Assembly (NCBI GenBank): GCA_930367205.1
Contig: OV884014.1
Coordinates: 70,721,104-70,785,103 of the forward strand
DNA from: Acanthosoma haemorrhoidale
Taxonomy: Eukaryota; Arthropoda; Insecta; Hemiptera; Acanthosomatidae
Reading direction: 5' to 3'
DNA length: 64,000 nt
The position numbers were made by a program, and so were the translations under genes. Positions 12,868 through 25,157 of the stretch are shown here, in pieces. The notes below the pieces were generated by a model. The model searched no databases. It saw only the letters and a program-made list of their open reading frames with translations, and was not told where the DNA came from. The first letter of the stretch is position 1, and every line of letters starts with the position of its first letter.

Positions 12868-15637
12868 AAGAAAACATACAAGAAAAAATATATAACCATT
12901 TACAATGGCTGCATTTATACAAACTCTTTATTAATAAGAAAAAAGTAAAATATAAAGAAAAATATACTAATAATGTGTAGGACTAGAATTTGGGTGTTTG
13001 TTCAATTTTACCCAATAAGTTTGTAATCCTAACATTAAAAACTACATAAACTAAATGCTATGATATGATTAAAAAAAGCATTATACCCCCTTTCCTTTAT
13101 ACAAATCAACTACCTTTTGATTAATATGTTTCCGACCTAACAAAGCTTTTATTTTAGCTTTTATTTCACTAGCTTTTATTATCATCTTCATGTTGAGGTT
13201 GGAAACTTTTCAGACCACCTGTGTATCTACTTTTATAGTCTATGTTGACTATGAACTTGACAAACAATCACTATAATTAATATTCATAAAAAACCATCAA
13301 CAACAAAACAATGCTTTACAACACATCCTTTCTCCATCGATGGAAAAATCAATCTCCCTCATTTGGCCAACAGTGAGCTGTCTCTGCTCGTTTCTAGAAC
13401 CACTGATATATGTGGATTTCTCTATGGTTCAAAGTTCCCGTCGGTACACGAATCAGCGAAGTGTCATCGGTGTATTAGGCGGATCCGTCCTTCGCGCTAA
13501 TGGTGGCAATGTACCACCGAGACATACTTTTCAGTACAATCTTCGCAGCACAGATTTGTGTCGGCCAAGACAATCTCCTTGAGAAGGCGGATGAAAGAAA
13601 GACGGGAAGAGGAGGAGGGGATGATCAGGGTCCAGTGTTGATAGGGAGTGGATAACGTGGCCGTGTCAGTCGAAGCTGCAGTCAGTAACAGCCATCACCC
13701 TGGCAGGAGAGCTAACGAGTCCAAGGATCCTCGCTAGAAACGTATCGACCTAGCAGGCATACAGCAAGGTGTGTTCTTACCTTCCCTTCTGTATACAGCA
13801 TGCTATAATTTTAACGAATTTCAGCATTAAATCGCTCAAGGCACAACAATTCTTCTATTTTATTTACCTATTTCATGTAAAGCACAACCATTTTTCGCAG
13901 TTGTAATCAAACATGAATAATTATTGTATACAGAATTGACAGCTCAGGACAAAATAAATTATGGTTCAGATAACTAATCATACATTCATAGTAAACATTA
14001 ATTATTTACTACACAAACTGCCAGTCTGTAATTTAGATATTAATGATTTTTACTGAACGTACATTTTCTCTCGGTAAATTAACCAAAATTCCGGCAATAT
14101 GTCACGATCAAAACACTACAAAATTTTGATAGATGCTGAGAAGTGTTAAGCACCTAGTATTTTTCATCTAAGTTGTATATGGCCAATCGAGAAACTCATT
14201 CATCGATAGGTTCATATTTAAAACAGGTAATAACTATTTTTAAATTACTGCTTAGAGAAATGTTGACTCATAGCACTCTGTTCTCTCCAACACTATTCAG
14301 TATTGTAACAATCCTCCCATTTACCCTATGCAACAGGTTTAATATTTATTTAAACAATAAATCATAAAAAACAAATCGGGAAAATGAAAAATAATAAATA
14401 ATTACAAGATCTATATTTAATTCGAGGCACGTGGTTTAGTGTTTAGCTGTTCTTGTGGTTTTCTACGTTCGATAAGGCATTTTGAAATTTTCATCTATTT
14501 ACTATCATGATGTTCAAAGAAGAGGTCACGTGGATTTGTTTTGCTTGTCTGTCCCTTATTATCTCGTCGACTCCATGTGCCATCGACGAACCGGATTCTA
14601 ATATTTGAACTGATGGAATTTCGATATCGGAGAATAAAGAGCTATGAATGGCATGTTTGCCTTTTGTTTATCATTGAGTAAAAACTCATATATCATTGTT
14701 TGCCATATAAGAACAAGGGAAATTAAATTTAAAATAAGATAGAAAAATAATCCATGTATTAGTGCCATAACAAAATACTAACATCAACTCTATCAAAAAG
14801 AATACTATGATTCGTATCCACTCAATATGAATATGTTGAGATGTCGGTTTGGATTGGTTAAATGTATTAACTATTCGTATATATAAACTACCGCATTTTG
14901 CTTGTACTTTACATTGAATATTTTATGTTATTTCATTCACGTTCTTACAAATACCTGTTTATATTCAGATATATAACCTATATTTAATATTTATCATTTC
15001 GTAAGCTGTACTTAGTACACTTATACCTCTTGTTTATATATTTTTTGTACATTTTTGATTACCACTTCTTTATTACTCAATTATATATTCACCGCTAACA
15101 ATGAACCCACGCTATAATAATATACGATCTTAAATGTATTTACATCGAACTGAATGTACCGACATGTTTCCTCGAATATAATCCAGAAAATTTTCAAAAT
15201 TGCAAACATGCATTTTTTCCGTAACTGAAAAGAGTCGCGTAAGGCTCATATATGTAAATCAAATGTAACTAAAATTGCCCTTCAATGAAATTAGATTTAT
15301 AGCCATGTAACAATTCGCATCCAGACAATATTGGGAAAATTAAAGGTTTTGTTGGTTTAATGATGGCGCAGTTCGACACCATACTTGGAACAAAGAGAAA
15401 CTTTTGAAAAATTGTGATAATATAAATATAATTCTGAGCATGCCCCCAATTTATATCTACAGAATGGCCGAAACTTAAGGGAGTAAACCTAAAATCCAAC
15501 AGAAAAGTCCATTTGGGGTTAGGTTCAATTCCGAAATGTTGTGTTTTTTCTTTAATTGTCACGTTTTTTTGTTAAATAGGAAGCGATGACTAAAAATCTA
15601 TTTAACCAATATCGTTAATGAAACCACAAAAAACTAA
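12868..15637. other. Intergenic stretch with a GC-richer block at 13330-13770
   Basis: No protein-coding gene is supported. The block 13330-13770 is clearly richer in GC and CpG than its surroundings and ends in a plausible splice donor (cagcaag then gtgtgt, about 13768). It could be a promoter with a non-coding first exon of a + strand gene (Tps1 needs an upstream 5' UTR exon), or an old mobile element. The rest is AT-rich with nothing recognisable. Confidence 0.4.
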
Positions 15638-16611
15638 AGGGTCCTTTCAAATTACGCAAAGTTTTTCGTAAAATCATGGATTATTCGTGAGTTTTTTATC
15701 AGCCTATAGATTTCCCACTTTTAGAAAAACTTCCTTGTTTTATAAGATTTAAGTCAATGTTAATTAAGTTGAGGTCTGCCACAAAATAAGCTGAGATTCA
15801 CCTCCAGTTTGTAAAACCACTATGTGATGTAAAACTCTGTCTCCTCGAAGTACCAGTTTTTTCGGATAGTTGGGGATCAATTCTTATAATTGAGATATGA
15901 GTAAAATAACTGGTGCACTATCACTTTGGGTGATCATTTTAAGATATTTATTTTTTTTAAAAGCAGCATTCATTCGAAAAATAATTCAAAAATGCAGCGA
16001 AATGAGGATTAACAACGCAGAGGTCCTTCCAATGCCGTGTTGGAAAGGACGAGGAGTGCCATGCCCAGGCTGGAGGGCACATATAAAATTTTAATTAAAA
16101 TACATTTTATACTATCATTACCAGGAATATTAAGATTATTACTACGTTTTATCATTTTAAGCCAATGTGTACATTTTATTACTTTGTAAACGTTTGTTAT
16201 ACCCTCATTAAATATATTTTATTTTACATATTTTTTTATAAATAAAAAGTGTATTTTAGTAATTAATTTATTACACTACATTTACAATACAATCTCAGCT
16301 TACAGAAAAAAAAATAAAAGCTTTTTAATAATTTATTGTAATTATTTTTGCTGAAAACATATCTTGAAGAGACAGAATTTCACATCACATTGTTTTTTGT
16401 TGTTTCAAAAAATTGGAGGCGAATCTCAGCTTATTTTGTAGTATACTTCAACTTAATTAACATGGACATAAAGCTTATTAAACAAGGATGTTTTTCTGAA
16501 AGTGGGGAAAGTACAGTCCAGTAAAAATAAATTTAAAAAAATCGCGAATAATCCATGATTTTATGAAAATTAGAACTGAAGCGTAATTGAGCCACATAAC
16601 AGCTCCCTTCA
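15638..16611. mobile_element. Long-inverted-repeat (foldback-type) non-autonomous element
   Basis: The left arm (about 15638-15856) and right arm (about 16358-16611) are imperfect inverted copies of each other. Matching blocks include ataagctgagattc (15785 against the complement at about 16420), aaaatcatggattattcg, ttaattaagttga and atgtgatgt...ctctgtctc. The arms are about 220-250 bp and flank about 500 bp of unique AT-rich sequence with no transposase frame. The outer ends both carry a gaaggg/aaaggg motif followed by an attacg block. This architecture fits a foldback element or a large MITE of a DNA transposon; the superfamily and any target duplication are unresolved. Confidence 0.7.
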
Positions 16612-18880
16612 AATAATTTTTACAAAGAGAAATTCTATTTTTTTTTTTTTTTTTTAAGAAAATTTTGTCTCTTAACGATCTTGCAGTGATTACCTAACAA
16701 AAATAAGGTTTTATTTATTGCTTCATAAAATTTAAATTTACTCCTTCCCTGTTGGGAATCGGACCATACCCCAAAAGAACTTTTCTGTTGTGTTTGAGGT
16801 ATACTATCAGTTTTAGACATCATTTACGTTACATCCTGTACATATGCTATATATATACGTGTTTATGTAAAGTGTTAATTACGCCTCATTAAATTGACGA
16901 ACAAAGGAATATGACCATATAATAAAACATTAGACATACAAAAAGATTGATATATGACAATAATTTAATGACTGACAACGGAAAATACTACTTATACAGA
17001 CGAGGTTGTTGGCAAATTGAGGAGCTACACTAGTTTTTTAAGTGTAATGATGAAATGCAAAGATTTCTAGAGGAACTTACAGACAAATGGAATGCCTTTT
17101 ATAAATAAAGCTTATTGTTGTCTTTTAATAGTTTTTATTATTTGTTTCTAATTGTTTTGTACACTTTCATTTACTGTTGTACCGTTTATTTTTCGGTTCT
17201 TTGTTTACTTACATTTACTTTCTTCATATGATTTAATATTTATTTTAATTATATTAAAATGTAAATAAATGGTGTCCTTATAGGGCTATTGTAAGGAAGA
17301 AACTTTTTTTTTTTTTAACATGTATCTCGGAAACATACACAGATCATTTTTTGGAAGGTGGGGTTTTTAATTTATTTATAGATTATATAGTTGAAAGGAC
17401 TTTATTATTTCTGCCTGGAGGAGAAATTGAAGAAATACATTGTTAAGACTTCCCGAGGTACTCGCCTGAAGACATTTATTTGGTACACATAAGCTCAGCG
17501 TTTTCTACACCGTCACCTTTTTACCATGCTGATCCGCTAGCTCCTAGTACTTTCTCTAATCGTTCTTCACTTTTATTAATGTGGTGCTTGCTCTCTTCGT
17601 AACTCGAGGGCAGAGATCTGTCCTGGAGATCCCCAGTTTCTCACTTATACCGTTCTTCAGAGTTAGATGCTTCCGTTTTCCCGTGTCAATATTTTGTATA
17701 CCTTGACTTACTGAACAAACAATTATCTTACTTAATCTCGTATGGTTCACATCTTACATCCAATAAAATAACAGGATATATCGTCTATCCGACCTTTAAC
17801 TTCCCATTGAACAACCTTCTTTGACCGATCGATCCTAGTTCAGTTAGTTATCCATGGATTCCATTAAACTATTCATCATTGTTACTCCGATATTAAAAGC
17901 TCGTTTTTAAGGTACTTTGTGACATCCCAAACCGACGCAAGCCGCAGTTTCACATGAAAACAACTCTTGGCATGTTGAGCCGAGTAACCGAATACTATTT
18001 ACCGAAAAATGTATTATCTTCATTACATTCATTTTACATTATTGTTTTATTTTCTCTTGTTACATGTTCGACTCAGTACTCTAGTCTTAGGCTAGGTAAC
18101 CTAACATTCTTATTATTCTTAATGTACTATTTCCATTCGTTAATTTTGTGAAACAACAATAGTGATTCAAATGCTACGAGGAGGCAATAAAAGTGAGCAA
18201 ACATTGGGAGGAACGACTCTTAATTGAATGCACTAGAATGCATAGCAAACTTTCAATGTGTTCAAGACAGTCCACCATTCCTGTATTGCAAAAGCTGCAC
18301 AGGTGTTCTATTGTGAAGGACTATGTTCTTTATTTCTTAGCCACTTCAATTCTTTAAGGACTGTCATTCGCATTTGAACCAGTATGACGGAACTAACTGG
18401 GGACCTTACTTCATGTTACTAAGTATCTCTGCTTAGCAGATCCTAAAAATATACAGTTCAAATTCAAATATACATAAATGTTTGCTTGTTCTTGGCGTAG
18501 TATTGAATTATTCTGTCACAAATAATTGGAATCATTCTGTCACAAATCAAACAAGTTCAAGTAAAATATAATTGCCAAGATACCCAGAAACCCTTATATA
18601 GAGAACTGGAAATCCATTTGAAGACTCCAAAACTGATGCCAACTCCGCGAAATATGTCATTAATTTATTTGGTAATTAAAAATAAATATAATCCATTATA
18701 TAATCATTAAGAGTGATATAAATTCCAACTATCCTGATCAATGCTAGGAATTTATTATGTGTTGCGACATTACTAGATTATAATGATAAAAGGTTATTAA
18801 ATCTGACACCTTATACTCCATTCTTCACAACTCTTGTTTGACGAAGAGGTATGATATTTCCCGTAAGAGTATTACGCTAT
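16612..18880. other. Intergenic stretch, no gene seen
   Basis: AT-rich sequence without supported coding potential. A short direct repeat, attctgtcacaaat, occurs twice within 18509-18546. A diverged copy of the dispersed repeat described at 18881 begins near 18640. Confidence 0.5.
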
Positions 18881-20090
18881 GCCCTAGAGATAAAAAATAA
18901 TGAAGGGTCATTAAATAATCAATTTGATTGGTAATTGAAAAATAAATGTTTTCCTGCCATATTAATTAGGGAGTAAAATTGTCAACAACAACAACTTTAT
19001 TATGATAAAATTACAATCTGCCTCATTGGGCGATAAGTAATTGGGATAAATGTTTTCATTCATACCATATTTACATTTTTCATTCACTCGCTCATTCATA
19101 CCGTATTTACAAACAGCCCAGAGACCACCCAAATCCACATGGTCACCTCTCTCGTATGCGAAAGAGGAAGCGGGGTCTAGGGAAGTCCCACACGCTCCTC
19201 CGTCAGCCACGTCACCGGATACGAGCCAGCGGAGGCTGACCAAGAGCGCGAGAGCCACATACGCTCAGGACATGATTGGAGAAACTGGCCATTGCCAGGG
19301 CTCCCACTGTTACGCATTTATAGCAGGTCATGAGGGCACTGCCGTTTTAGTCTCCGAGGAAGATTTTAGGATGAGTGGTGCAGTGCAATGACTGTGCTGT
19401 GGGATTAGGGTGGTTGGATAGGTTTCGATGGAATTTCATGAACTTGGAAGCGATGAGTTCAAGAAAGTAGGGTATATTAAGATCACTATAAAGGGTTTTG
19501 TTAATGACGTAATAAGGGGCATTTACTATTGTTCTCAGGACTTTTGATTGAAAGGATTGGATACGCTTGATGTTCGACTGTCCCCCATAGCTCTATTCCG
19601 TGTGTCCAGATTGGCTTAAGCATAACTTCGTAAATTAGTAATTTATTTTCTATTGAGAGATGGGATGTCCTTTGAAGTAGTCTGTACAGTTGTCCAAAGC
19701 GTCTGTTTAGTTCTTGTCTTTTTAGCCTCGTGAGTGGGTTCCAGGTCAGCCGTTTGTCAAAATGGAAGCCTAAGTACCGTACTAACTCAGTTACAGGGAG
19801 AGGAAACTAGTGGACAAGACTTGCGGTAGAGGGTGAAGGTAATGTGGGAAAGTTTTGCTTCATTAACTTTAATCCGCCATTGGTTGCACCAATGCTCGAT
19901 CTCATCAAGGTGTTTTTGAAGGTTATGGGATGCTATATCGGGGTCTGAGTGGGATGACAAGACTGCAGTGTCATCTGCAAATGTGGCCAAAAAGGTATAG
20001 GGAGTAAAATTAAAGATCTTGATTCGTTCTGAAATGACAAGGAAATATAATATCTGTATTGGACTATAATTACAAAATTCATTGAAACTG
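18881..20090. repeat. Dispersed AT-rich repeat, split by LINE copy 2
   Basis: The left part (18881-18980) and right part (20012-20090) align as one unit with 57590-57760 in a dlg5 intron: gggtcattaaataatcaa against gagtctttaattaatcaa, then a gtaaaatt/ataaaatt stretch, then aaatct/agatct and ggactataattacaaa against ggctataattataaat. The dlg5 copy has no LINE, so it shows the empty site. A third diverged copy lies near 18640-18700. Class unknown. Confidence 0.55.
18981..20004 (-). mobile_element. Jockey-like LINE, copy 2, 5'-truncated, with target-site duplication
   Basis: The 3' UTR and C-terminal part of ORF2 of the same LINE family as 4563-9050, on the minus strand. The 3' end reads AATAAAG followed by TTG repeats (seen on the plus strand as caacaacaacaac at 18984-18996). 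A perfect 14-bp duplication, tagggagtaaaatt, flanks the insertion at 18967-18980 and 19998-20011. The 5' truncation falls inside RT just past the FADD box; element sequence and duplication overlap by several bases (gggagta), typical of microhomology at 5' truncation. The reading frame has several indels. Confidence 0.9.
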
Positions 20091-20724
20091 TCAATAAAAT
20101 TGTAATTTAGAAATGCTGAACTACTGATGCAACGGAAGTAAAGTAAGCGCGTCAATCTAAGCAGTTATTGAACGAATTATCATTTACACTTTGTTAAATC
20201 CGCCTCGACAACTCCACGTTTTTTAATCGAAAATTTCCCCACATTGGTCATTTCAGCTTTGCAATGGATGGTATTAGTGGACGTTACTCGACAGTGGAGT
20301 AATGAGGGCGATTAGGAGGATAAGATCGCCCATTCCAAAACTGTAGACAAATATAATATTACGCAATATGTATAGGCCTAAAAACATATGCGAAAGTACA
20401 CATTTATAACTATTATTTATTTATATTTTTAAATAAATCTCCCATGAGAAGTATTTAGTAATTAATAATAAAAAAACTAGTACTTTTCGTGTTTTTTTTT
20501 TCCAAGATTCGAAACCCTCCTTTGCGTCCCCTGCTCAACCTGCAGATATAAAATTTTATAGGAAGGTTCCACTTAATTTTTAAAATTTAAGCTTTGAGGT
20601 TTTATCATTTTATTAATTATGTACATATCCAATGCAAATGAACTTGTGCCTCCTCCAGTTGGTGTCGGCTTTACTGGAGTTTTACGCTCTCGGATGACGA
20701 GCCGAACAGTCACGACGTCCACAT
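20091..20724. other. Intergenic stretch, no gene seen
   Basis: AT-rich sequence between LINE copy 2 and a reverse-transcriptase relic. The relic may begin somewhat left of 20724. Nothing else is recognisable. Confidence 0.45.
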
Positions 20725-21150
20725 CATACCCTCGTTCTTTCTGCTGTCCTTGCTCCGCGGGCCTCCTCCAACACTTTCTTCGGGATCTCATTATCGCTCA
20801 TTCTAGTAGCTTGACCCGCACATCGGTATCTTGCAAACTTATTTGAATTTTATCACGTCCTTGTAGAGCTCCTGGTTCGTCTTCTCCACCAGTATTTTAA
20901 TTGTTCTCTTGAATAAGAGGAACTACTTTGCATGAATTGTCATACGCAGGCAGCGGGCGAAAGTAGCTGTTTCACATGCACCTCCTCCAACTTGTTAATG
21001 CTTGGCTGTTTTTTATTTACTGGTCAAGTTTCCAAGCAGCCACATCCAATGACAGGTACACTTCTTTGAATGCTAGCTCAGATGTGGCAATGAAATCAAT
21101 ATCGTCAGAGTAACTCAGAAATAGGACAAGTCTGATGAACAGATTCGCCA
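20725..21150 (-). pseudogene. Degenerate LINE reverse transcriptase, C-terminal part
   Basis: Reading the minus strand gives SYSDDIDFIATSELAFKEVY (RT catalytic box and following helix, about 21116-21060), then, after frameshifts, NQELYKDVIKF and RYRCAGQATRMSDNEIPKKV (about 20850-20740). These match the well-known C-terminal pattern (...RWAGHVARM.DNRIPKKVL...) of a large class of arthropod LINE polyproteins, different from the family at 4563-9050. Several stops and indels make it a relic. Confidence 0.72.
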
Positions 21151-21189
21151 GATCAAACATATGAACGGCAATCTGCTTACCCTTGCTTT

Positions 21190-21580
21190 ATGATAATGTA
21201 TAAATATGTCCTCTGGCCAGCTCTGCTGCACGGTACCACACTATATACTCATTTGACTGACAATACAACTAAAAGTCTCCAGCAATTTCAGAATGGGATC
21301 ATGAGAAAAGTGGTCAGACGTACCTCTCTCTGAGGTTAAAGAACGCCGACCTGCACCTACTGCTTGGTGAGCCGTCGGTGGGTGAGTTCATCCACCTAAG
21401 ACACATCACATTTTTTGACTCGTGCAGCACCTAACAAACTCATTGTTTAACTCTATGACACCACCACCCTTCCCGCATCAATGACAACAGACTGTCGGGA
21501 AAAATTAGGTTAAGATTTCGTTTGTTAGATGTAAGTTAGTTTTAATTCTTATGATTCATAAGGTGAGCCCCATAACTTTT
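21190..21580 (+). pseudogene. Second LINE family, 3' remnant (plus copy)
   Basis: The plus strand reads LQQFQNGIMRKVVRRT, then in another frame LKNADLHLLLGEPSVGEF followed by IHLRHITFFDS (21280-21430). This is the C-terminal region of a Jockey-type ORF2 (usual pattern: fQ...lR.i..ap.yv.n.dlh.dl.ip.v.efi). The 3' UTR ends in aaggtgagccccataac (21560-21576). The same motif ends an inverted copy at 40367-40650, which ties the two remnants to one family. Confidence 0.68.
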
Positions 21581-22422
21581 TAAATATATATATAGACAAT
21601 GTATTATGCACATTACACTATACATTTGTAACAAATCATAATGTAAAAATATTAAAATTGTATAAAATGTAACCAAGCTACAGGAGACATACAGACCTAT
21701 TGTAAATAGATTTATCTGTATTGAATTCCATAATTATAATAACAAGGTGATATGGCGGGAAAAAACAAAAAAACCTTGCCTTAGACCCATACCAAACTCC
21801 TCAGAGATTTCAAAGCCATTGTGCATTTATTTCTAAAATATATTAAAAAGTATCATTATAATCATGTTTGCCACCACTGTTTCATATAGTGGGAACATAT
21901 TTTACTTGGAAGTTTTACTTGAAACCTAATAGTTTTTATAAAACCACACGTTTTAGTTACAAAATACTATATATATTCCAAAGATGCTAAAAATAAAAGA
22001 GATCCCATGAATGTGGTCTTCAATTAATCAATATTTTCCTGTAAGATTATGAAAAATATCAATCAAAGGTCTGGACATCTTGAATAATTAGAAGTCATTA
22101 AAACTTCGTACCTTTCTAGTCAATTTTAATGTTTGTATTTTTTTGGGGTCAATATTTTAGCTATTCCTTTTTTTCTGGTTAAAAGACTACTTTCACTGAC
22201 TGATATTGCTTATCAAATAAAATGAAGCAAAGTCAGAGTAATTTCTTTACAATAATTTAATAAGTATTTAAGAACCTCACACCTCAAATCACCTTACAGT
22301 TTCACTTCAATTTCTATGCCTTTTGTTTCGTGTATCTATATATTTAACAAATAAAATTTAGTTCATAATAGATTTTAAAAACATTTAGAAACTAAAAAAA
22401 ATCATATAGAAACAAAAGTAGT
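21581..22422. other. Intergenic AT-rich stretch, no gene seen
   Basis: Low-complexity AT-rich DNA with no ORF or repeat that I could identify. Confidence 0.5.
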
Positions 22423-22587
22423 ATGTCTGCTTATCCCCATAGATTAACTAGATACTTTGATTGGCTATATGGCCCCATTGATGTGAATTTTAAAATAGTT
22501 GGAAGATCTGGATTTATACCTGGAGTTACTGACAAGCAATGGCTCTTGGCAGCGTGTTTAAAATTGGTAATACAAAAAAAGAGATAA
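22423..22587 (+). CDS. Small coding-like ORF of unknown function (54 aa), possibly a first exon
   Basis: The ATG at 22423 opens a 54-codon frame ending TAA at 22585-22587. The encoded peptide starts MSAYPHRLTRYFDWLYG and has a mixed, protein-like composition; its base composition (about 40% GC) stands out from the roughly 25-30% GC around it. A consensus-like splice donor (attg then gtaata) follows codon 48 at 22566, so it may be the first coding exon of a small gene. No convincing second exon was found before Tps1 at 25.1 kb. I do not recognise the family; it could also be a fossil exon or a mobile-element fragment. Confidence 0.35.
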   Translation: MSAYPHRLTRYFDWLYGPIDVNFKIVGRSGFIPGVTDKQWLLAACLKLVIQKKR

Positions 22588-24390
22588 GCAATAACGATTG
22601 AATAATGCGATTAACCTTTTATTACCGTGAATAATGAATGCTGAGCAGCAGATAAGATTAGAGATGCATGACTCTGGTGACTGATGTTTTTTTAACATTC
22701 CAGATATTTGGGAGTTTATTTTCTAAATATGCTTCAAAATTAAGGGAAATCAATTGAGGGGCAAAAACTGCATTTTATTTCAATAATGTATCACCAAACT
22801 TTTAAATAACCCAAAATTATAAGTTTTCTGACAAGACGCATTTTTTATTAAATGGAATTTATAATATAAATAAAAGGTAATACATTTTTCATTATAACTA
22901 ATAAAACAATATTCAACAGAACATATTATTTAAAATTATTAAACTTTTTTTATAATGTTAAAATGAATGGGATACTTTTCGGTCATTAATTTTGTAGAGA
23001 TAACAATTTATTTTATATAGAAGTGTTCTATATAGAACACAAAATTATGAAAATTTTTAAATGTATTAGTTCAATATTATTGTCAAGAGGAATTTTACAC
23101 TATATGTACTCCCATTAAGTAATCCTATCACAAGCTTTTCACTAAGATTTTAACTATATTAAAAATTATAGCCTTCATGTGCTAATTAAATAATGGAAAA
23201 TGTTAGATAAAGTAAATTATTGAGACCCAGAATTGTGAGTTCTTAGGATAAATTTTTCCCATAAAAATTATGTATTAACCACTACCAAATTCATTTATTT
23301 ATTTTTATTATATATTTAAATATTTATAAATATGGAATTGAAACATTAAAGCCTAAAATGATTAGGATTGATTTATAAATGTCATCAATGAATAATTTCA
23401 AGGTGGAATATTCCTAGGAAGTGCTTTTTCATCAGAAATAACGGATAAAAGCATAATCTATCGATTGGACATGCTTTGCCTCTGAAAGAAATGTGGCATA
23501 AGGCAGACCATGACCTTGGTGTTCTCAATTTTTACTCTCAATTGAATGACGTTATCGCCCAGATGTGTATAATATATAAGCATTATCATATATGCCCTTC
23601 ATACTATAACTCATATACTAATGACTGAATTAATGAATTAATAAACCAGACTATATTGATGCTAGTTTCTGTCTTTCTTTTTTGGAAATTGCAAGTCTCC
23701 CGTTAGTCCTAGAGACACAAAATTCAACAAAGTTTTCACTTTTAATATAATCCAACCAACTACATAAAAAATAATAAAAGGCCATTAATAAGCAATCAAT
23801 TGATAATAAAAAAAATGTTCTACCCAACCATGATGAGTAGTGTACTGAACTCAATACCTCCGAATAAGTCCAATTTATATGTACTGATTGTTGGGGATTC
23901 AGTGGATTAAAATTTTCAATAATATTGTCTTACAAGATTTATTAAGACCTCTGTTTGATAAAGATACAAAGAAATTATAATAGAAGTTCAACTTGATGTC
24001 CCAATGATGTAAAAGATGGTAACTCAATAGAAAAATAATTAAGAGTTGATTATAAATTAATTAATAGGAAATTCTAACCTTGGAACATGTAAATGATCAA
24101 TTTTACTGAAAATACCCTTGTTTGTGGGAAACTTACTCTTCACAAAATTAAGAGAAAACCTGGCAGCTGGGGTAATATACTGACCAAATCATCTCCTTAA
24201 CATGACCAAAAAATAATATAAGTCTACCAAGTTTCCCCCTTTCCACAGCTTCCAATGTAAGATCCTTAGTTATGTTGGATGGAGACAGGTACATTTGAGG
24301 GAACAATTCCCCTTGGGAGACCAATACCTCTTTATCTAGTAGAGTTTGGCCTTTGGCCACCAATAGAAAACCAAATAAAGGGTGCTCTGA
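22588..24390. other. Intergenic AT-rich stretch
   Basis: No gene seen. It includes a perfect 18-bp palindrome at 23023-23040 (gtgttctatatagaacac), which may be chance in AT-rich DNA. A moderately more complex patch lies at 23400-23560 but has stops in all useful frames. Confidence 0.45.
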
Positions 24391-24394
24391 CAGG

Positions 24395-24475
24395 AGCAGG
24401 GGCTCGAACTCGGGACCTCCCTAATGTCTGGTCAGGGGCTCTAACACCAACCTTCACACCAACAGTGGGTGGAAT
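24395..24475 (-). repeat. tRNA-derived SINE head (A-box/B-box-like)
   Basis: The minus strand reads ggttggtgttagagcccctg, about 25 nt of spacer, then gaggtcccgagttcgagccc. The second block matches the B box of tRNA-type RNA polymerase III promoters (GGTTCGAATCC-like), and the first resembles an A box. Stems of a complete cloverleaf are not preserved, so this is a SINE or tRNA relic and not a functional tRNA. Confidence 0.5.
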
Positions 24476-24847
24476 CAGTGTCCAACAGAGTGGACCATCA
24501 TATAGTATGTTAATAATATATCTTACATATCACCTTTACTAATTTTAAGTAGTGGTATTAATATCGTTATTTTTATAAATTATTAGCAAAAGAAAAAATA
24601 TCTTTTTTTATATTTTTTGCTAATGATTATTAAACATAGTAGGATCGATACCAAAACTAAAAATTAACAATAAGGTAAAAGAATACTTTTATTTCATTTT
24701 CACCAAGTTTTTTCTTAACAATTACAGGTAACAGCTTGATTATGAAATTTTACAAGAAATATCAATAATAAAATAAAAGTAATTCACAGGTCTTAATGAT
24801 ATTAAGTGGATATTAGGTCTAAATGCAACTGTAAGGGATCAAACCGG

Positions 24848-25090
24848 TTGCATTAGAATTGAAAGTTTGTAATTTTTATTCTATGTATCTGTAATTGTAC
24901 TTTTCATTACCGTTCAAGAAAACACAAATTTCAAAGGAGGTTTCAATTTTTTATTCAAACCTTTCTCCAACAAATTTAAAAAAAACGGTTATAAAAATAC
25001 CTTTTCTTAAAACAAACATTTTCAATTATTTCTCTAAAATAAAAGTAAAAATTGTAATGAAATCATTTCAAAATAAAAGTTAATAATTAT
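24848..25090 (+). repeat. Dispersed repeat R2, copy 1 (uninterrupted)
   Basis: Homologous to 48832-49015 plus 49718-49830: both copies share attagaattgaaa, then tatctgtaat, then gttcaag, and further right a ttctc(t/a)aaaataaaagtaaaa block. This copy has no insertion and therefore represents the target before the pogo-like element entered copy 2. It ends about 60 bp before the first coding exon of Tps1. Class unknown. Confidence 0.6.
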
Positions 25091-25157
25091 TATAATTTAC
25101 AGAATAGAGAGAAAGAATTTTATAGAGATTTTTTTTTAATTTTCAGGTATAATTGAG

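Noticed and set aside
23404..23485. Second exon for the small ORF at 22423
   Set aside because: The acceptor ttcaag is present, but joining in phase 0 gives a stop after four codons.
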